DNA from: Proteiniphilum sp. UBA1403
Lineage (GTDB): Bacteria; Bacteroidota; Bacteroidia; Bacteroidales; Dysgonomonadaceae
Length of the DNA stretch: 28,952 bases
Direction: 5' to 3'
Assembly: GCA_002305715.1 (NCBI GenBank)
Contig: DBQD01000053.1
Span: 1-28,952 of the forward strand
A model generated the notes under the pieces. The model saw nothing but the letters and a program-made list of their open reading frames with translations, was not told the origin of the DNA and did not search any database. The position numbers and the translations under genes were made by a program. Below are positions 1 through 7,422 of this stretch, one piece after another; position 1 is the stretch's first letter; each line of letters opens with the position of its first letter.

Positions 1-429
1 CTTTTCTTTGGGGTCTACTTCAACTTGTCGCTCTGGTATAAGCTCACCGACCAGACGCGTTGGGGGGCTTATATGTCGCTGAGCGGCTTTGTCATCACCA
101 TTGGCATCAACGTGCTGTTTATTCCTCGTTATGGGTATATGGCCTGTGCGTGGGCATCTTTTTTTGCCAACTTCTTCTTGATGGTGATTTCCTACATACT
201 GGGACAGAAAAATTATCCAATTCCGTATAACTTGAAATCGGCCGGTTTCTTCTTTCTCCTCTCCATCTTCCTGTTTGCATGCATCACATTGATATACCGG
301 AATGTGGGCAACGTGTGGCTGCGATTAGGGATGAACACTGCGCTGATTCTGATTTATCTGGTCGTGCTGATTAAAAAGGAACTACCTTTGCAACAGTGGC
401 CGTTTATTGGAAAATATTTACGTAAATAG
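1..429 (+). CDS. Polysaccharide/oligosaccharide flippase, C-terminal part (5' end outside window)
   Basis: Frame 1 is open from the first base, so this is the 3' end of a larger gene whose start lies before the window. The visible 142 or so residues are strongly hydrophobic, with about four membrane helices separated by short charged turns, and end in a basic tail (GKYLRK). The pattern, including LTDQTRWGAY and RYGYMACAWASF, resembles the last helices of Wzx/MATE-like flippases that move lipid-linked sugars across the inner membrane in Bacteroidales. An in-frame TTG at 25 is not a plausible start because the homologous sequence continues upstream. The S46 peptidase gene follows 25 bases later on the same strand, so the two may be cotranscribed, although their functions are unrelated. 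The family call rests on hydrophobicity and remembered similarity; the substrate cannot be told. Confidence 0.8.
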   Translation, partial: LFFGVYFNLSLWYKLTDQTRWGAYMSLSGFVITIGINVLFIPRYGYMACAWASFFANFFLMVISYILGQKNYPIPYNLKSAGFFFLLSIFLFACITLIYRNVGNVWLRLGMNTALILIYLVVLIKKELPLQQWPFIGKYLRK

Positions 430-454
430 CTGATTACTAATTTAAATATATTTT

Positions 455-2584
455 ATGAGAAAACTATTTTTGTCACTTGCGATCTTGTTCGCAGTGGGTG
501 CTACCAAAGCCGATGAAGGTATGTGGTTGCTCAAAGAGCTGAACAAAGAGAACGAAGCCCGCATGAAGGAGCTCGGGTTTACTTTTCCGGTTAACCGTCT
601 ATACGATGAGCAGAAGTCGTCTCTCAAAGATGCGGTAGTGATCTTTGGGGGTGGTTGTAGCGGCGTTGTTGTGTCGCAAAAGGGATTGGTCTTTACCAAT
701 CACCATTGTGGCTATGGTTCCATTCAGAAACTGAGTGCGGTTGAACATGATTACCTGAAGGATGGTTTCGCTGCAAAAAGCAATGCTGAGGAACTCTATG
801 CGGATGGGTTGACCGTTGCCTTTTTGCGATCGATGGAGGATGTAACCGACAAGATTTTGTCGAAAGTGCCTTCCACATTGAGTGAGGTGCAGCGCGAACT
901 GGCCATCGACTCGCTGACCAATGAGCTGATTAAGGAATATGAGAACGATCCGTTTACTTCTGCTCGTGTGGTACCCTACTATACGGGTAACAAATATTAT
1001 GTGGTGTTGTACGACCTTTTCAGGGATGTGCGACTGGTGGTGGCTCCTCCCTCTTCTGTGGGTAAATTTGGTGGAGATACCGACAACTGGATGTGGCCTC
1101 GTCATACGGGCGACTTCTCCGTGTTCCGTGTGTATGCCGACAAGCATAACAAACCGGCTCATTACAGTCCGAACAACAAACCCTACAAACCTAAATATGT
1201 GGTGCCGGTATCGTTGGCCGGGGTTGAGGATGGTGACTACACCATGACAGTGGGCTACCCCGGTAGTACACAGCGTTACATGTCGTCGTGGGGAATTGCA
1301 CAGCAGATGGAGTCCGAAAACAAACCGCGTATTGAAGTGCGTGGGGCGAAGCAGGAGATTTGGTGGGATGCCATGACCAGCAACGACACCATCCGCATTA
1401 AATATGCCAGCAAGCATGCCAGCAGCTCCAACTACTGGAAGAACGCGATGGGTATGAACGAGGCGTTGACCAACTTAGGTGTGTTGCAGGAAAAGGAAAA
1501 ACTGCAGGACCGTCTCAACAAATGGATTCAGAGCAATCCCGCAAACATGGAGAAGTATGGAAATACGTTGAGCATGCTTCAAGATGCCTATACCGGTTCG
1601 AGTGAAATGGCTCGCTACACAACATACTACCTGGAAACGTTCAGAAACGGTATCGAGTTGATTCGCTTTGCAAACACCATCCTCCGTTTCGATACAAACG
1701 GTACCGAAGAGGAAAAGCAGGAGTTCATCAACGAAAGACTTATTGAATCGTATAAGAACTATGAACCGGCACTCGATAGAAAGGTACTGCCGGTATTGAT
1801 GAAACTCTATGCTGAAAGGGTGCCGCAAGAATATCATCCCGATGTATATCAGAAGATAGACACGGTGTTTGGGGGAGATTATGAAGCGTATGCCGACTGG
1901 ATATTTGCCAACTCACAGTTTACGTCACTGGAGAAGTTGATGGAGTTGTTGAAAACTGCCGATACACAAGAACTGACTAAAGACCCGGCCATGGAACTGG
2001 CATTGTCGACCACCGATATGGGCTATGAGCTTTCGGGACAGATGATGCCTTACTATGAAAAGATGATGAGAGGCGAACGGGAACTGATGGCGGCTCTCAT
2101 GGAGATGGATTCTGATAAGACCTTCTACCCGGATGCCAACTTTACACAGCGTATGAGCTACGGCTCGGTGCTGGGATATGCTCCTAAAGATGCAGTGTGG
2201 TACAACTATTATAGTACGTCGAAAGGTATTCTGGAGAAACAGAAACCGGGTGACCCTGAATTCGACGTGCAACAGTACATACTGGATGCAATCAGAAGCG
2301 GTGACTTCGGTCGCTATGCCGATAAGGAGGGTATACTGCGTGTAAACTTCTTGTCGAATAACGATATTACCGGCGGCAACTCTGGTAGTCCGGTGCTCAA
2401 TGGAAAGGCGGAACTCGTGGGATTGGCTTTCGATGGCAACTGGGAATCGCTGAGCGGTGATATCCTCTTTGAGCCGAGCATGCAACGTACAATTAGCGTG
2501 GATATACGTTTTGTGTTGTACACAATTGATAAGTTAATGGGTGCTCCACACGTTGTGAAAGAGCTTAAGCTGACCGGGAAATAA
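455..2584 (+). CDS. Secreted S46 family dipeptidyl-peptidase (DPP7-like)
   Basis: A 709-residue serine exopeptidase that removes dipeptides from peptide N-termini in the periplasm, as in asaccharolytic, peptide-fermenting Bacteroidales. Residues 1-19 form a signal peptide, leaving a mature N-terminus starting DEGMW. The trypsin-like triad is visible: His84 in TNHHCGYGS, Asp220 in the WPRHTGDFS segment, and Ser643 in GGNSGSP. Asn211-Trp212, ahead of the Asp, match the S46 substrate N-terminus pocket. Length matches the family (about 700-720). Eighteen residues after the catalytic Ser lies Gly661 (AFDGNWE). In this family Gly at that place goes with hydrophobic P1 preference (DPP7), while Arg gives Asp/Glu preference (DPP11), so DPP7-like specificity is inferred. 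The ATG at 455 is fixed by the signal peptide. A strong terminator follows at 2617-2659. Confidence 0.96.
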   Translation: MRKLFLSLAILFAVGATKADEGMWLLKELNKENEARMKELGFTFPVNRLYDEQKSSLKDAVVIFGGGCSGVVVSQKGLVFTNHHCGYGSIQKLSAVEHDYLKDGFAAKSNAEELYADGLTVAFLRSMEDVTDKILSKVPSTLSEVQRELAIDSLTNELIKEYENDPFTSARVVPYYTGNKYYVVLYDLFRDVRLVVAPPSSVGKFGGDTDNWMWPRHTGDFSVFRVYADKHNKPAHYSPNNKPYKPKYVVPVSLAGVEDGDYTMTVGYPGSTQRYMSSWGIAQQMESENKPRIEVRGAKQEIWWDAMTSNDTIRIKYASKHASSSNYWKNAMGMNEALTNLGVLQEKEKLQDRLNKWIQSNPANMEKYGNTLSMLQDAYTGSSEMARYTTYYLETFRNGIELIRFANTILRFDTNGTEEEKQEFINERLIESYKNYEPALDRKVLPVLMKLYAERVPQEYHPDVYQKIDTVFGGDYEAYADWIFANSQFTSLEKLMELLKTADTQELTKDPAMELALSTTDMGYELSGQMMPYYEKMMRGERELMAALMEMDSDKTFYPDANFTQRMSYGSVLGYAPKDAVWYNYYSTSKGILEKQKPGDPEFDVQQYILDAIRSGDFGRYADKEGILRVNFLSNNDITGGNSGSPVLNGKAELVGLAFDGNWESLSGDILFEPSMQRTISVDIRFVLYTIDKLMGAPHVVKELKLTGK

Positions 2585-2616
2585 TGTCTGACTGACAACC
2601 GGTTGACAACGGTATA

Positions 2617-2659
2617 TAAAAAACCCCTCATTGGCAATCTGCCGGTGAGGGGTTAATTT
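2617..2659. terminator. Bidirectional intrinsic terminator between S46 peptidase and mgsA
   Basis: AACCCCTCA (2622-2630) pairs with TGAGGGGTT (2646-2654), and the stem extends inward with G-U pairs around a short AATCT loop. A T-rich tract follows on the + strand, and an A run precedes it that reads as T on the - strand. It lies between convergent genes and can serve both. Confidence 0.88.
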
Positions 2660-2675
2660 TTATAGCGAGCGACTG

Positions 2676-3134
2676 TTAAAAGCCGTACTTCTTGCGATCG
2701 AACTCCACATAACGGGGAGGTGACGGAACATAAGTGTCGTCGTCCCACAGCGAGCTGGTAATCATCAGATCGGCACTATACCGGTTGCAGGCAATGGGTA
2801 TATTGTGTACCCTACACTGACGGAGCAACATCATGATGTCGGCTTCGTGTGGTTGTGCGTTGAGGTCGTCGATCAGGAATACGGCGAGATCAATCTCTTT
2901 ACGTACCACCATGGCGGCAATTTCTGCGTCGCCACCCATGGGGCCGGAGTTCATGATGGTGAAGTCGGGGTTCACTCCCTTGCTGTTGAGCGCGTCGCGT
3001 ACGAGGCTGCCGGTTGTGCCGGTACAGACCAAGTGCTGCTCTGCCAGAAAGTCGGAATTGAATATCACCCATTCCACCATGTCTGCCTTACGGTGGTCGT
3101 GCGCCACCAGTGCAATTGTTAGTTTACGTCTCAT
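2676..3134 (-). CDS. mgsA: Methylglyoxal synthase
   Basis: A 152-residue cytosolic enzyme that converts dihydroxyacetone phosphate to methylglyoxal and phosphate, a bypass that releases phosphate when sugar phosphates accumulate. Motifs match E. coli MgsA: His12 and Lys16 in AHDHRKADM, the phosphate-binding TGTTGSL (38-44), SGPMGGD with the catalytic Asp69, and LNAQPHEAD with His96 and Asp99. Length is normal for the family. The start codon overlaps the stop of the upstream phosphohexomutase by four bases (ATGA at 3134-3131), indicating translational coupling. Pairing a sugar-phosphate mutase with a sugar-phosphate overflow enzyme is metabolically sensible, though shared regulation is an inference. 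Transcription would stop at the shared terminator at 2617-2659. Confidence 0.96.
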   Translation of the reverse strand: MRRKLTIALVAHDHRKADMVEWVIFNSDFLAEQHLVCTGTTGSLVRDALNSKGVNPDFTIMNSGPMGGDAEIAAMVVRKEIDLAVFLIDDLNAQPHEADIMMLLRQCRVHNIPIACNRYSADLMITSSLWDDDTYVPSPPRYVEFDRKKYGF

Positions 3135-4879
3135 ATGCCTAATTCTTCTCGTATTGCATTAATTTTTTTGAGTGCTGCTTCTTCAACTTTGGGTAGATCC
3201 TCACGTGTCTTGGCCACGCCACGTACTTCGATATAGAACTTGATCTTGGGTTCTGTACCGGAAGGACGGATCGATAACTTGGTGCCCTCTTCGGTGAAGT
3301 ACTGTATTACATTCGATGTGGTGGGCATCTCCAATGCAAAATGTTCGTTATGCACCGTATCAATGGCTTCCAACTTTGCGAAATCCTTGATTAATGTAAT
3401 GGATGAACCTCCAAGGGTGGTCTTCGGGTTGGCACGGAAATTTTTCATCATCGATTCAATTTCATCGGCTCCTTCTTTGCCCTTACGTACCAGAGAGATA
3501 CCTACCTCCTTTGAGTAACCATATTCGAGGTAAATGTCTTCGAGCAACTGATACATGGTCTTGCCATTGTCTTTGGCCCAAGCGGCAATCTCTGCGAACA
3601 GCGTACATGCCGATACGGAATCTTTATCGCGTACAAAATCGCCTGCAAGGAAACCATAGCTCTCTTCTCCACCACCGATGTACTGCTTGGTCCCTTCATT
3701 CTTGCGGATGATCTCGGCAATCCATTTGAAACCGGTGTAGCAGTCGAACAGCTCAATTCCTTTCTTATTGGCAATGTCGCGCACCAACTCTGTGGTGACA
3801 ATGGTTTTTACGGCAAACTCCTTACCCGTGAGCAGACCCAGCTCTTTGCGTCTGTTCATGATGTAATAGAGATAAATGAGCATGGTTTGATTGCCGTTGA
3901 CAAGTATGAAGTTGCCTTCGTTGTCGCGAATGGCGGTGCCAATACGGTCGCCATCGGGGTCGGTTGCCATCACCAGCTCTGCGTCGGTTTCAATGGCTCT
4001 CTTGATGGCCAGATCGAGTGCTGCCGGTTCCTCGGGGTTGGGAGATACTACCGTGGGGAAGTCCCCGCTGGTAACATCTTGCTCCGGCACGTTGATGATG
4101 TTGGTGAAGCCAATTGCCCTCAATGCTGCTGGAACCATGGTGATGCCTGCACCGTGAAGGGGTGTGTATACTATTTTTATATCACCTTGGCGCTGAATGG
4201 CTTCGGGAGAGAGAACAAGCTTACGAATCTCTTCGATGAAGGCCTTGTCCATATCCTTGCCGATGATCTCAATCAACTCCTTGTTGCCGTTAAAACGGAT
4301 ATCATCGATCGATGCAATGCGATTTACCTCGGCAATAATGTTTTTGTCGTGAGGTCCCAGCACTTGAGCTCCGTCGTTCCAATAGGCCTTGTAGCCATTG
4401 TATTCTTTGGGGTTGTGCGAGGCCGTGATCATGATACCACTTTGGCATCCGAGCTTGCGGATGGCATAGGAAACCTCGGGGGTGGGGCGAAGGCTTTCAA
4501 ACAGATATACCTTGATGCCGTTTGCCGTGAAAATATCGGCCGAAATCTCAGCAAAGCGGCGACTGTTATTGCGACAGTCGTGACCAATTACCACTTTAAT
4601 CTGATCCAATTCTGCGAATTCTTTCAACAAGTAGTTCGAAAGTCCTTGGGTGGCGGAACCAACGGTGTAGATATTCATGCGGTTGCTACCAGCACCCATG
4701 ATGCCGCGCAACCCTCCGGTGCCGAATTCAAGATCTTTGTAAAATGCATCGATTAGTTTCGACTTATCTTCACTGTCAAGCATCTGTTGTACTTCTGCTT
4801 TTGTTGCTTCATCGTAGTTCCCATTGATCCACGATTGAGCTCTGTCGGTCACAAACGCCAGTAATGTTTCTTCTTCCAT
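3131..4879 (-). CDS. Phospho-sugar mutase (phosphoglucomutase/phosphomannomutase family)
   Basis: A 582-residue alpha-D-phosphohexomutase that interconverts sugar 1- and 6-phosphates and so links glycolysis to glycan and nucleotide-sugar synthesis. All four family loops are visible: the phosphoserine loop TASHNP with Ser154, the metal loop DPDGDR (307-312), the sugar-binding GEESYG (404-409), and the phosphate-binding RPSGTEPK (538-545). Length and the N-terminal FGTGGLRG segment fit the long bacterial PgcA-like branch rather than the 450-residue GlmM/ManB branch; the preferred sugar cannot be decided from sequence alone. It starts 26 bases after the C69 dipeptidase gene and overlaps mgsA by four bases, so the three probably form one transcript. 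Confidence 0.95.
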   Translation of the reverse strand: MEEETLLAFVTDRAQSWINGNYDEATKAEVQQMLDSEDKSKLIDAFYKDLEFGTGGLRGIMGAGSNRMNIYTVGSATQGLSNYLLKEFAELDQIKVVIGHDCRNNSRRFAEISADIFTANGIKVYLFESLRPTPEVSYAIRKLGCQSGIMITASHNPKEYNGYKAYWNDGAQVLGPHDKNIIAEVNRIASIDDIRFNGNKELIEIIGKDMDKAFIEEIRKLVLSPEAIQRQGDIKIVYTPLHGAGITMVPAALRAIGFTNIINVPEQDVTSGDFPTVVSPNPEEPAALDLAIKRAIETDAELVMATDPDGDRIGTAIRDNEGNFILVNGNQTMLIYLYYIMNRRKELGLLTGKEFAVKTIVTTELVRDIANKKGIELFDCYTGFKWIAEIIRKNEGTKQYIGGGEESYGFLAGDFVRDKDSVSACTLFAEIAAWAKDNGKTMYQLLEDIYLEYGYSKEVGISLVRKGKEGADEIESMMKNFRANPKTTLGGSSITLIKDFAKLEAIDTVHNEHFALEMPTTSNVIQYFTEEGTKLSIRPSGTEPKIKFYIEVRGVAKTREDLPKVEEAALKKINAIREELGI

Positions 4880-4905
4880 TTTTATAAACGATATTTATAT
4901 TTCTG

Positions 4906-6546
4906 TTAATTTACCGCTTCAACCTTGTATTTGTCTCCGGTTTGCTCCACGATCTTTTTGTAATACTCGTTGGTATATCCGGGACGGATGGGGGAGGCAG
5001 GTAACCCATAGGGGTTTCTTTTGAATGTTCCGTTTTCTTCTCTCTTAATGACTCCATCGACATACTTAACCATCAGGTACTCTCCCAGTTTTTTCCATTC
5101 GGCTACTCCATCCTTCACTTGGCGGTTGGAGTATTGGGTTAGGTAGTTGATTGCTTCAGATTGTGATTTCTTATAGAGTTCTAATGCTTTTGCTTCTACG
5201 TTGGGTTGGGCAGTCTTGAAGCCCTCTTCTAAGGCCGATTGAATCTTTGACATGTCAACGCTCATGTCACTGTAACGGGTATATACCATGTTCGATACCC
5301 AGTTGTGAATCCAGAATGCAGAGGTCCATGAGAAGGTAAGCAGATCGCCATTGCCTACAGCCATCTCTTCGGGCACTTCCGTATTTGCGCAGTAAATGGG
5401 ATAATAAACAGTCTGTGCGGCATCGTCGAGACCAAACCAAAGGATACCTCCAATTGGGTTGGGCAACCATGAACGCATTTGTGCCACAAAGGAAAATCCT
5501 GTCTGCTGGGTGGCAATAGGACGTTCGTTGCAGTATTCAACTGAGTCGACTTCAAACGTGAGGGGCGACCAGCGGTAAGGGGAGTTGAAAGGACCTGCAC
5601 CCACATCGAAGCGCCAGTCGAGTTCAGTTCCTTCGTAATGATCGCGCATAGCCATCTGAATGTCCTGAACACTCAGTTTTCTGTCCGGCTTGATATAAAG
5701 TGGCATGGGGTCGGTGCTCTTGCCTTGGGCGTATGTCACATATTGAGCCATCTCTTTGTTTACCTTGTTGAAGAACGACCAAACACGGGCTTCACAGAAG
5801 CGAAGTGCACCGAAGTCGAGTGGGGCATAGGCCTTGGCAAAGCTGAAGTCGGCATCGCTGCCGGTGTAATATCCTTTTTTGCGGGCAAAAGTGATCACAT
5901 CGGGAGCATACAGGCAATTTTCGGGGTCATTCAACGGAAACTGCTGGATACGTGCCTGGTTGGCATGGGCCGATACGCAATCGTCGGGGATGCGTATTGC
6001 TACCCATACGGCTCCCTTGTTACCGGGGCCCTTGCCAATCATCTCCATCACCCACACTTCGTTGGGATCTGCAATGGAGAACGATTCACCGGAACTGTAG
6101 TAGCCATAGTCGCGCACGAGATCGGTCATGATGCGAATGGCCTCACGTGCATTTTTAGCACGCTGCAGTGTGATGTAAATGAGACTTCCGTAATCCATGA
6201 TACCGGTGGAGTCAGACAACTCTTCGCGTCCTCCAAAGGTGGTTTCCCCAATAGCCAGCTGGTGCTCGTTCATGTTGCCAACTACATTGTAGGTCTGAAG
6301 CGCTTGCGGAATCTCACCAAGATACTTTCCGGTATCCCACTCGTATACCTTGAGCATCTCACCAGGACGGTATTGCCTGGCAGGCCAGTGATACAGTTCA
6401 CCGTATAGACCGTATGAATCGGCTGCATAGGAAATGATTGTGGAACCATCGATTGATGCCTTTTTTCCAACTAAAAGGTTTGTACAGGGGAAAGTGGAGA
6501 AAATACTACTCGTTACGAGTAAGACAGAAAGTATGATTTTCTTCAT
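4906..6546 (-). CDS. Secreted C69 family dipeptidase
   Basis: A 546-residue N-terminal-nucleophile peptidase of family C69 (PepD/dipeptidase A group), which cleaves dipeptides. I start it at the ATG at 6546 because this gives a clean signal peptide (MKKIILSVLLVTSSIFSTFP) immediately before Cys21, the expected nucleophile that becomes the N-terminus after processing. The open frame continues 56 codons further upstream, but that stretch is atypical and overlaps the divergent promoter. After Cys21 come the family-like TNLLVGKKASIDGST segment and, further on, an AREAI/ADPNEVWVMEMIG region typical of the fold. The product probably acts in the periplasm, degrading dipeptides released by enzymes such as the S46 peptidase nearby; that link is inference. 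It is the first gene of a likely three-gene unit with the phosphohexomutase and mgsA. Confidence 0.92.
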   Translation of the reverse strand: MKKIILSVLLVTSSIFSTFPCTNLLVGKKASIDGSTIISYAADSYGLYGELYHWPARQYRPGEMLKVYEWDTGKYLGEIPQALQTYNVVGNMNEHQLAIGETTFGGREELSDSTGIMDYGSLIYITLQRAKNAREAIRIMTDLVRDYGYYSSGESFSIADPNEVWVMEMIGKGPGNKGAVWVAIRIPDDCVSAHANQARIQQFPLNDPENCLYAPDVITFARKKGYYTGSDADFSFAKAYAPLDFGALRFCEARVWSFFNKVNKEMAQYVTYAQGKSTDPMPLYIKPDRKLSVQDIQMAMRDHYEGTELDWRFDVGAGPFNSPYRWSPLTFEVDSVEYCNERPIATQQTGFSFVAQMRSWLPNPIGGILWFGLDDAAQTVYYPIYCANTEVPEEMAVGNGDLLTFSWTSAFWIHNWVSNMVYTRYSDMSVDMSKIQSALEEGFKTAQPNVEAKALELYKKSQSEAINYLTQYSNRQVKDGVAEWKKLGEYLMVKYVDGVIKREENGTFKRNPYGLPASPIRPGYTNEYYKKIVEQTGDKYKVEAVN

Positions 6547-6583
6547 AATGGGATGTTGCACAATTATATTTATAACTACAGCG

Positions 6584-6591
6584 TAAAGATA
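6584..6591 (-). promoter_or_regulatory. Possible -7 box for the C69 dipeptidase unit (one mismatch)
   Basis: Read on the - strand this is TATCTTTA, one base off the Bacteroidetes -7 consensus TAnnTTTG, and lies about 40 bases before the chosen ATG at 6546. No good -33 element was seen, so the call is tentative. Confidence 0.35.
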
Positions 6592-6679
6592 CTTTTTTTT
6601 GTTTAAACAGAACAAAGAGCCGAATGGATATTTTTCTGCGATTATGAAAAAACGTGTGCAAGGTATGAAAAAAAAAAGG

Positions 6680-6687
6680 TATATTTG
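6680..6687 (+). promoter_or_regulatory. Bacteroidetes-type -7 box (TATATTTG) for the septum-protein unit
   Basis: TATATTTG matches the TAnnTTTG consensus exactly and follows a run of ten A residues (6668-6677), which may bend the DNA or act like an UP element. Transcription would begin near 6694, about 30 bases before the ATG at 6726. This also argues against using the in-frame GTG at 6687 as start. Confidence 0.68.
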
Positions 6688-6725
6688 TGTCAAATTGTTT
6701 CTATCATGAAACAAATAGAAAGTAC

Positions 6726-7031
6726 ATGAAGGAGAAGGTTAAAATATTAACATCGATGAGAATTCTGGGACTTACCGTCACTCAGATTCTTATTCTTATG
6801 GTATTGATTGTGGTACTTTTTATCTTCAGTGACAGCAGTGTGATAAAAAGATATCGATACGAATCGCAAATCAAAGAGCTTAAATCGCAGATTGAATATT
6901 ATCGTGAGCAAACTAATGTGGATAGAAAAAAATTATGTGAGTTGCAATCGAATAATGAGGACCTCGAAAAATTTGCGCGTGAGAATTACTTTATGAAAAA
7001 GGAAAACGAAGATGTTTTCATAATTGATTGA
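6726..7031 (+). CDS. FtsB/DivIC-like septum formation initiator protein
   Basis: A 101-residue bitopic membrane protein of the divisome. It has a short cytoplasmic N-terminus, one transmembrane helix (about residues 14-36) and a periplasmic coiled coil (about 40-75), then the family-typical ending LEKFARENYFMKKENEDVF. FtsB/DivIC proteins connect the early and late septation machinery together with FtsL and FtsQ. I chose the ATG at 6726 because the in-frame GTG at 6687 overlaps the -7 box. A second out-of-frame ATG at 6706 opens a seven-codon frame whose TGA overlaps this ATG. The next gene begins 10 bases after the stop, so it is almost certainly cotranscribed. Confidence 0.9.
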   Translation: MKEKVKILTSMRILGLTVTQILILMVLIVVLFIFSDSSVIKRYRYESQIKELKSQIEYYREQTNVDRKKLCELQSNNEDLEKFARENYFMKKENEDVFIID

Positions 7032-7041
7032 ACGAAGAATA

Positions 7042-7383
7042 ATGAAAAAAATTAAAGATAGTCTGTTTCGAGTCTCTGCTGTCTGCATCCTGATTTCCGC
7101 TTTTTTCTACCAATTTATACCGGAAATTGCTCCCTGGCTCATGGCATTGTCGGTAGCTGTATTTTCTGTTACTACGGTTATGACTCCCTACCCGGGAAAA
7201 AGCATCCGAGGAAAAAGGCTGTTCAATATACAACTGTTTGCCTGTGTGTTCATGGTGGTGGCTACATACCTCATGTTTAAACATAGAAATGAATGGGTGC
7301 TGGCAATGGTGTCTGCGGCTGTGTGTATGATATATGCAGCCATTGTCTTGCCAAAGGAACTGGCAAAGGAAAAGGAACAATAA
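7042..7383 (+). CDS. Small conserved-type membrane protein, function unknown
   Basis: A 113-residue, very hydrophobic protein with about four predicted membrane helices (roughly residues 9-27, 28-45, 63-82 and 85-103), separated by short basic loops (PGKSIRGKR, KHRNE), and a charged tail KELAKEKEQ. I do not recognise a named family. The ATG at 7042 is preferred over the in-frame start 18 bases upstream, which would overlap the FtsB-like stop codon. The 10-base gap from the septum protein suggests the two are cotranslated, so an inner-membrane role near the divisome is possible, but this rests on position only. Confidence 0.8.
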   Translation: MKKIKDSLFRVSAVCILISAFFYQFIPEIAPWLMALSVAVFSVTTVMTPYPGKSIRGKRLFNIQLFACVFMVVATYLMFKHRNEWVLAMVSAAVCMIYAAIVLPKELAKEKEQ

Positions 7384-7422
7384 CGATATAACAGGGTTTG
7401 TGCGGTTCTTGATGAATGGGAA

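Noticed and set aside
599..1417. 272-codon open frame on the - strand inside the S46 peptidase gene
   Set aside because: It lies wholly antisense to a gene with an intact catalytic triad, and its His/Arg-rich translation has no recognisable domain.
2593..2611. CAACCGGTTG palindrome after the S46 peptidase as a separate regulatory site
   Set aside because: It is a short 10-bp palindrome between convergent genes, next to a strong terminator, with nothing to regulate there.
3887..4756. 289-codon open frame on the + strand inside the phosphohexomutase gene
   Set aside because: It is antisense to a gene with all four family motifs, and its translation looks like a reading-frame shadow.
5638..6408. 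256-codon open frame on the + strand inside the C69 dipeptidase gene
   Set aside because: It is antisense to a well-supported gene, with no signal or motif of its own.
6547..6714. 56-codon N-terminal extension of the C69 dipeptidase
   Set aside because: It would place the signal peptide and nucleophile Cys in the middle of the protein and overlap the divergent promoter region.
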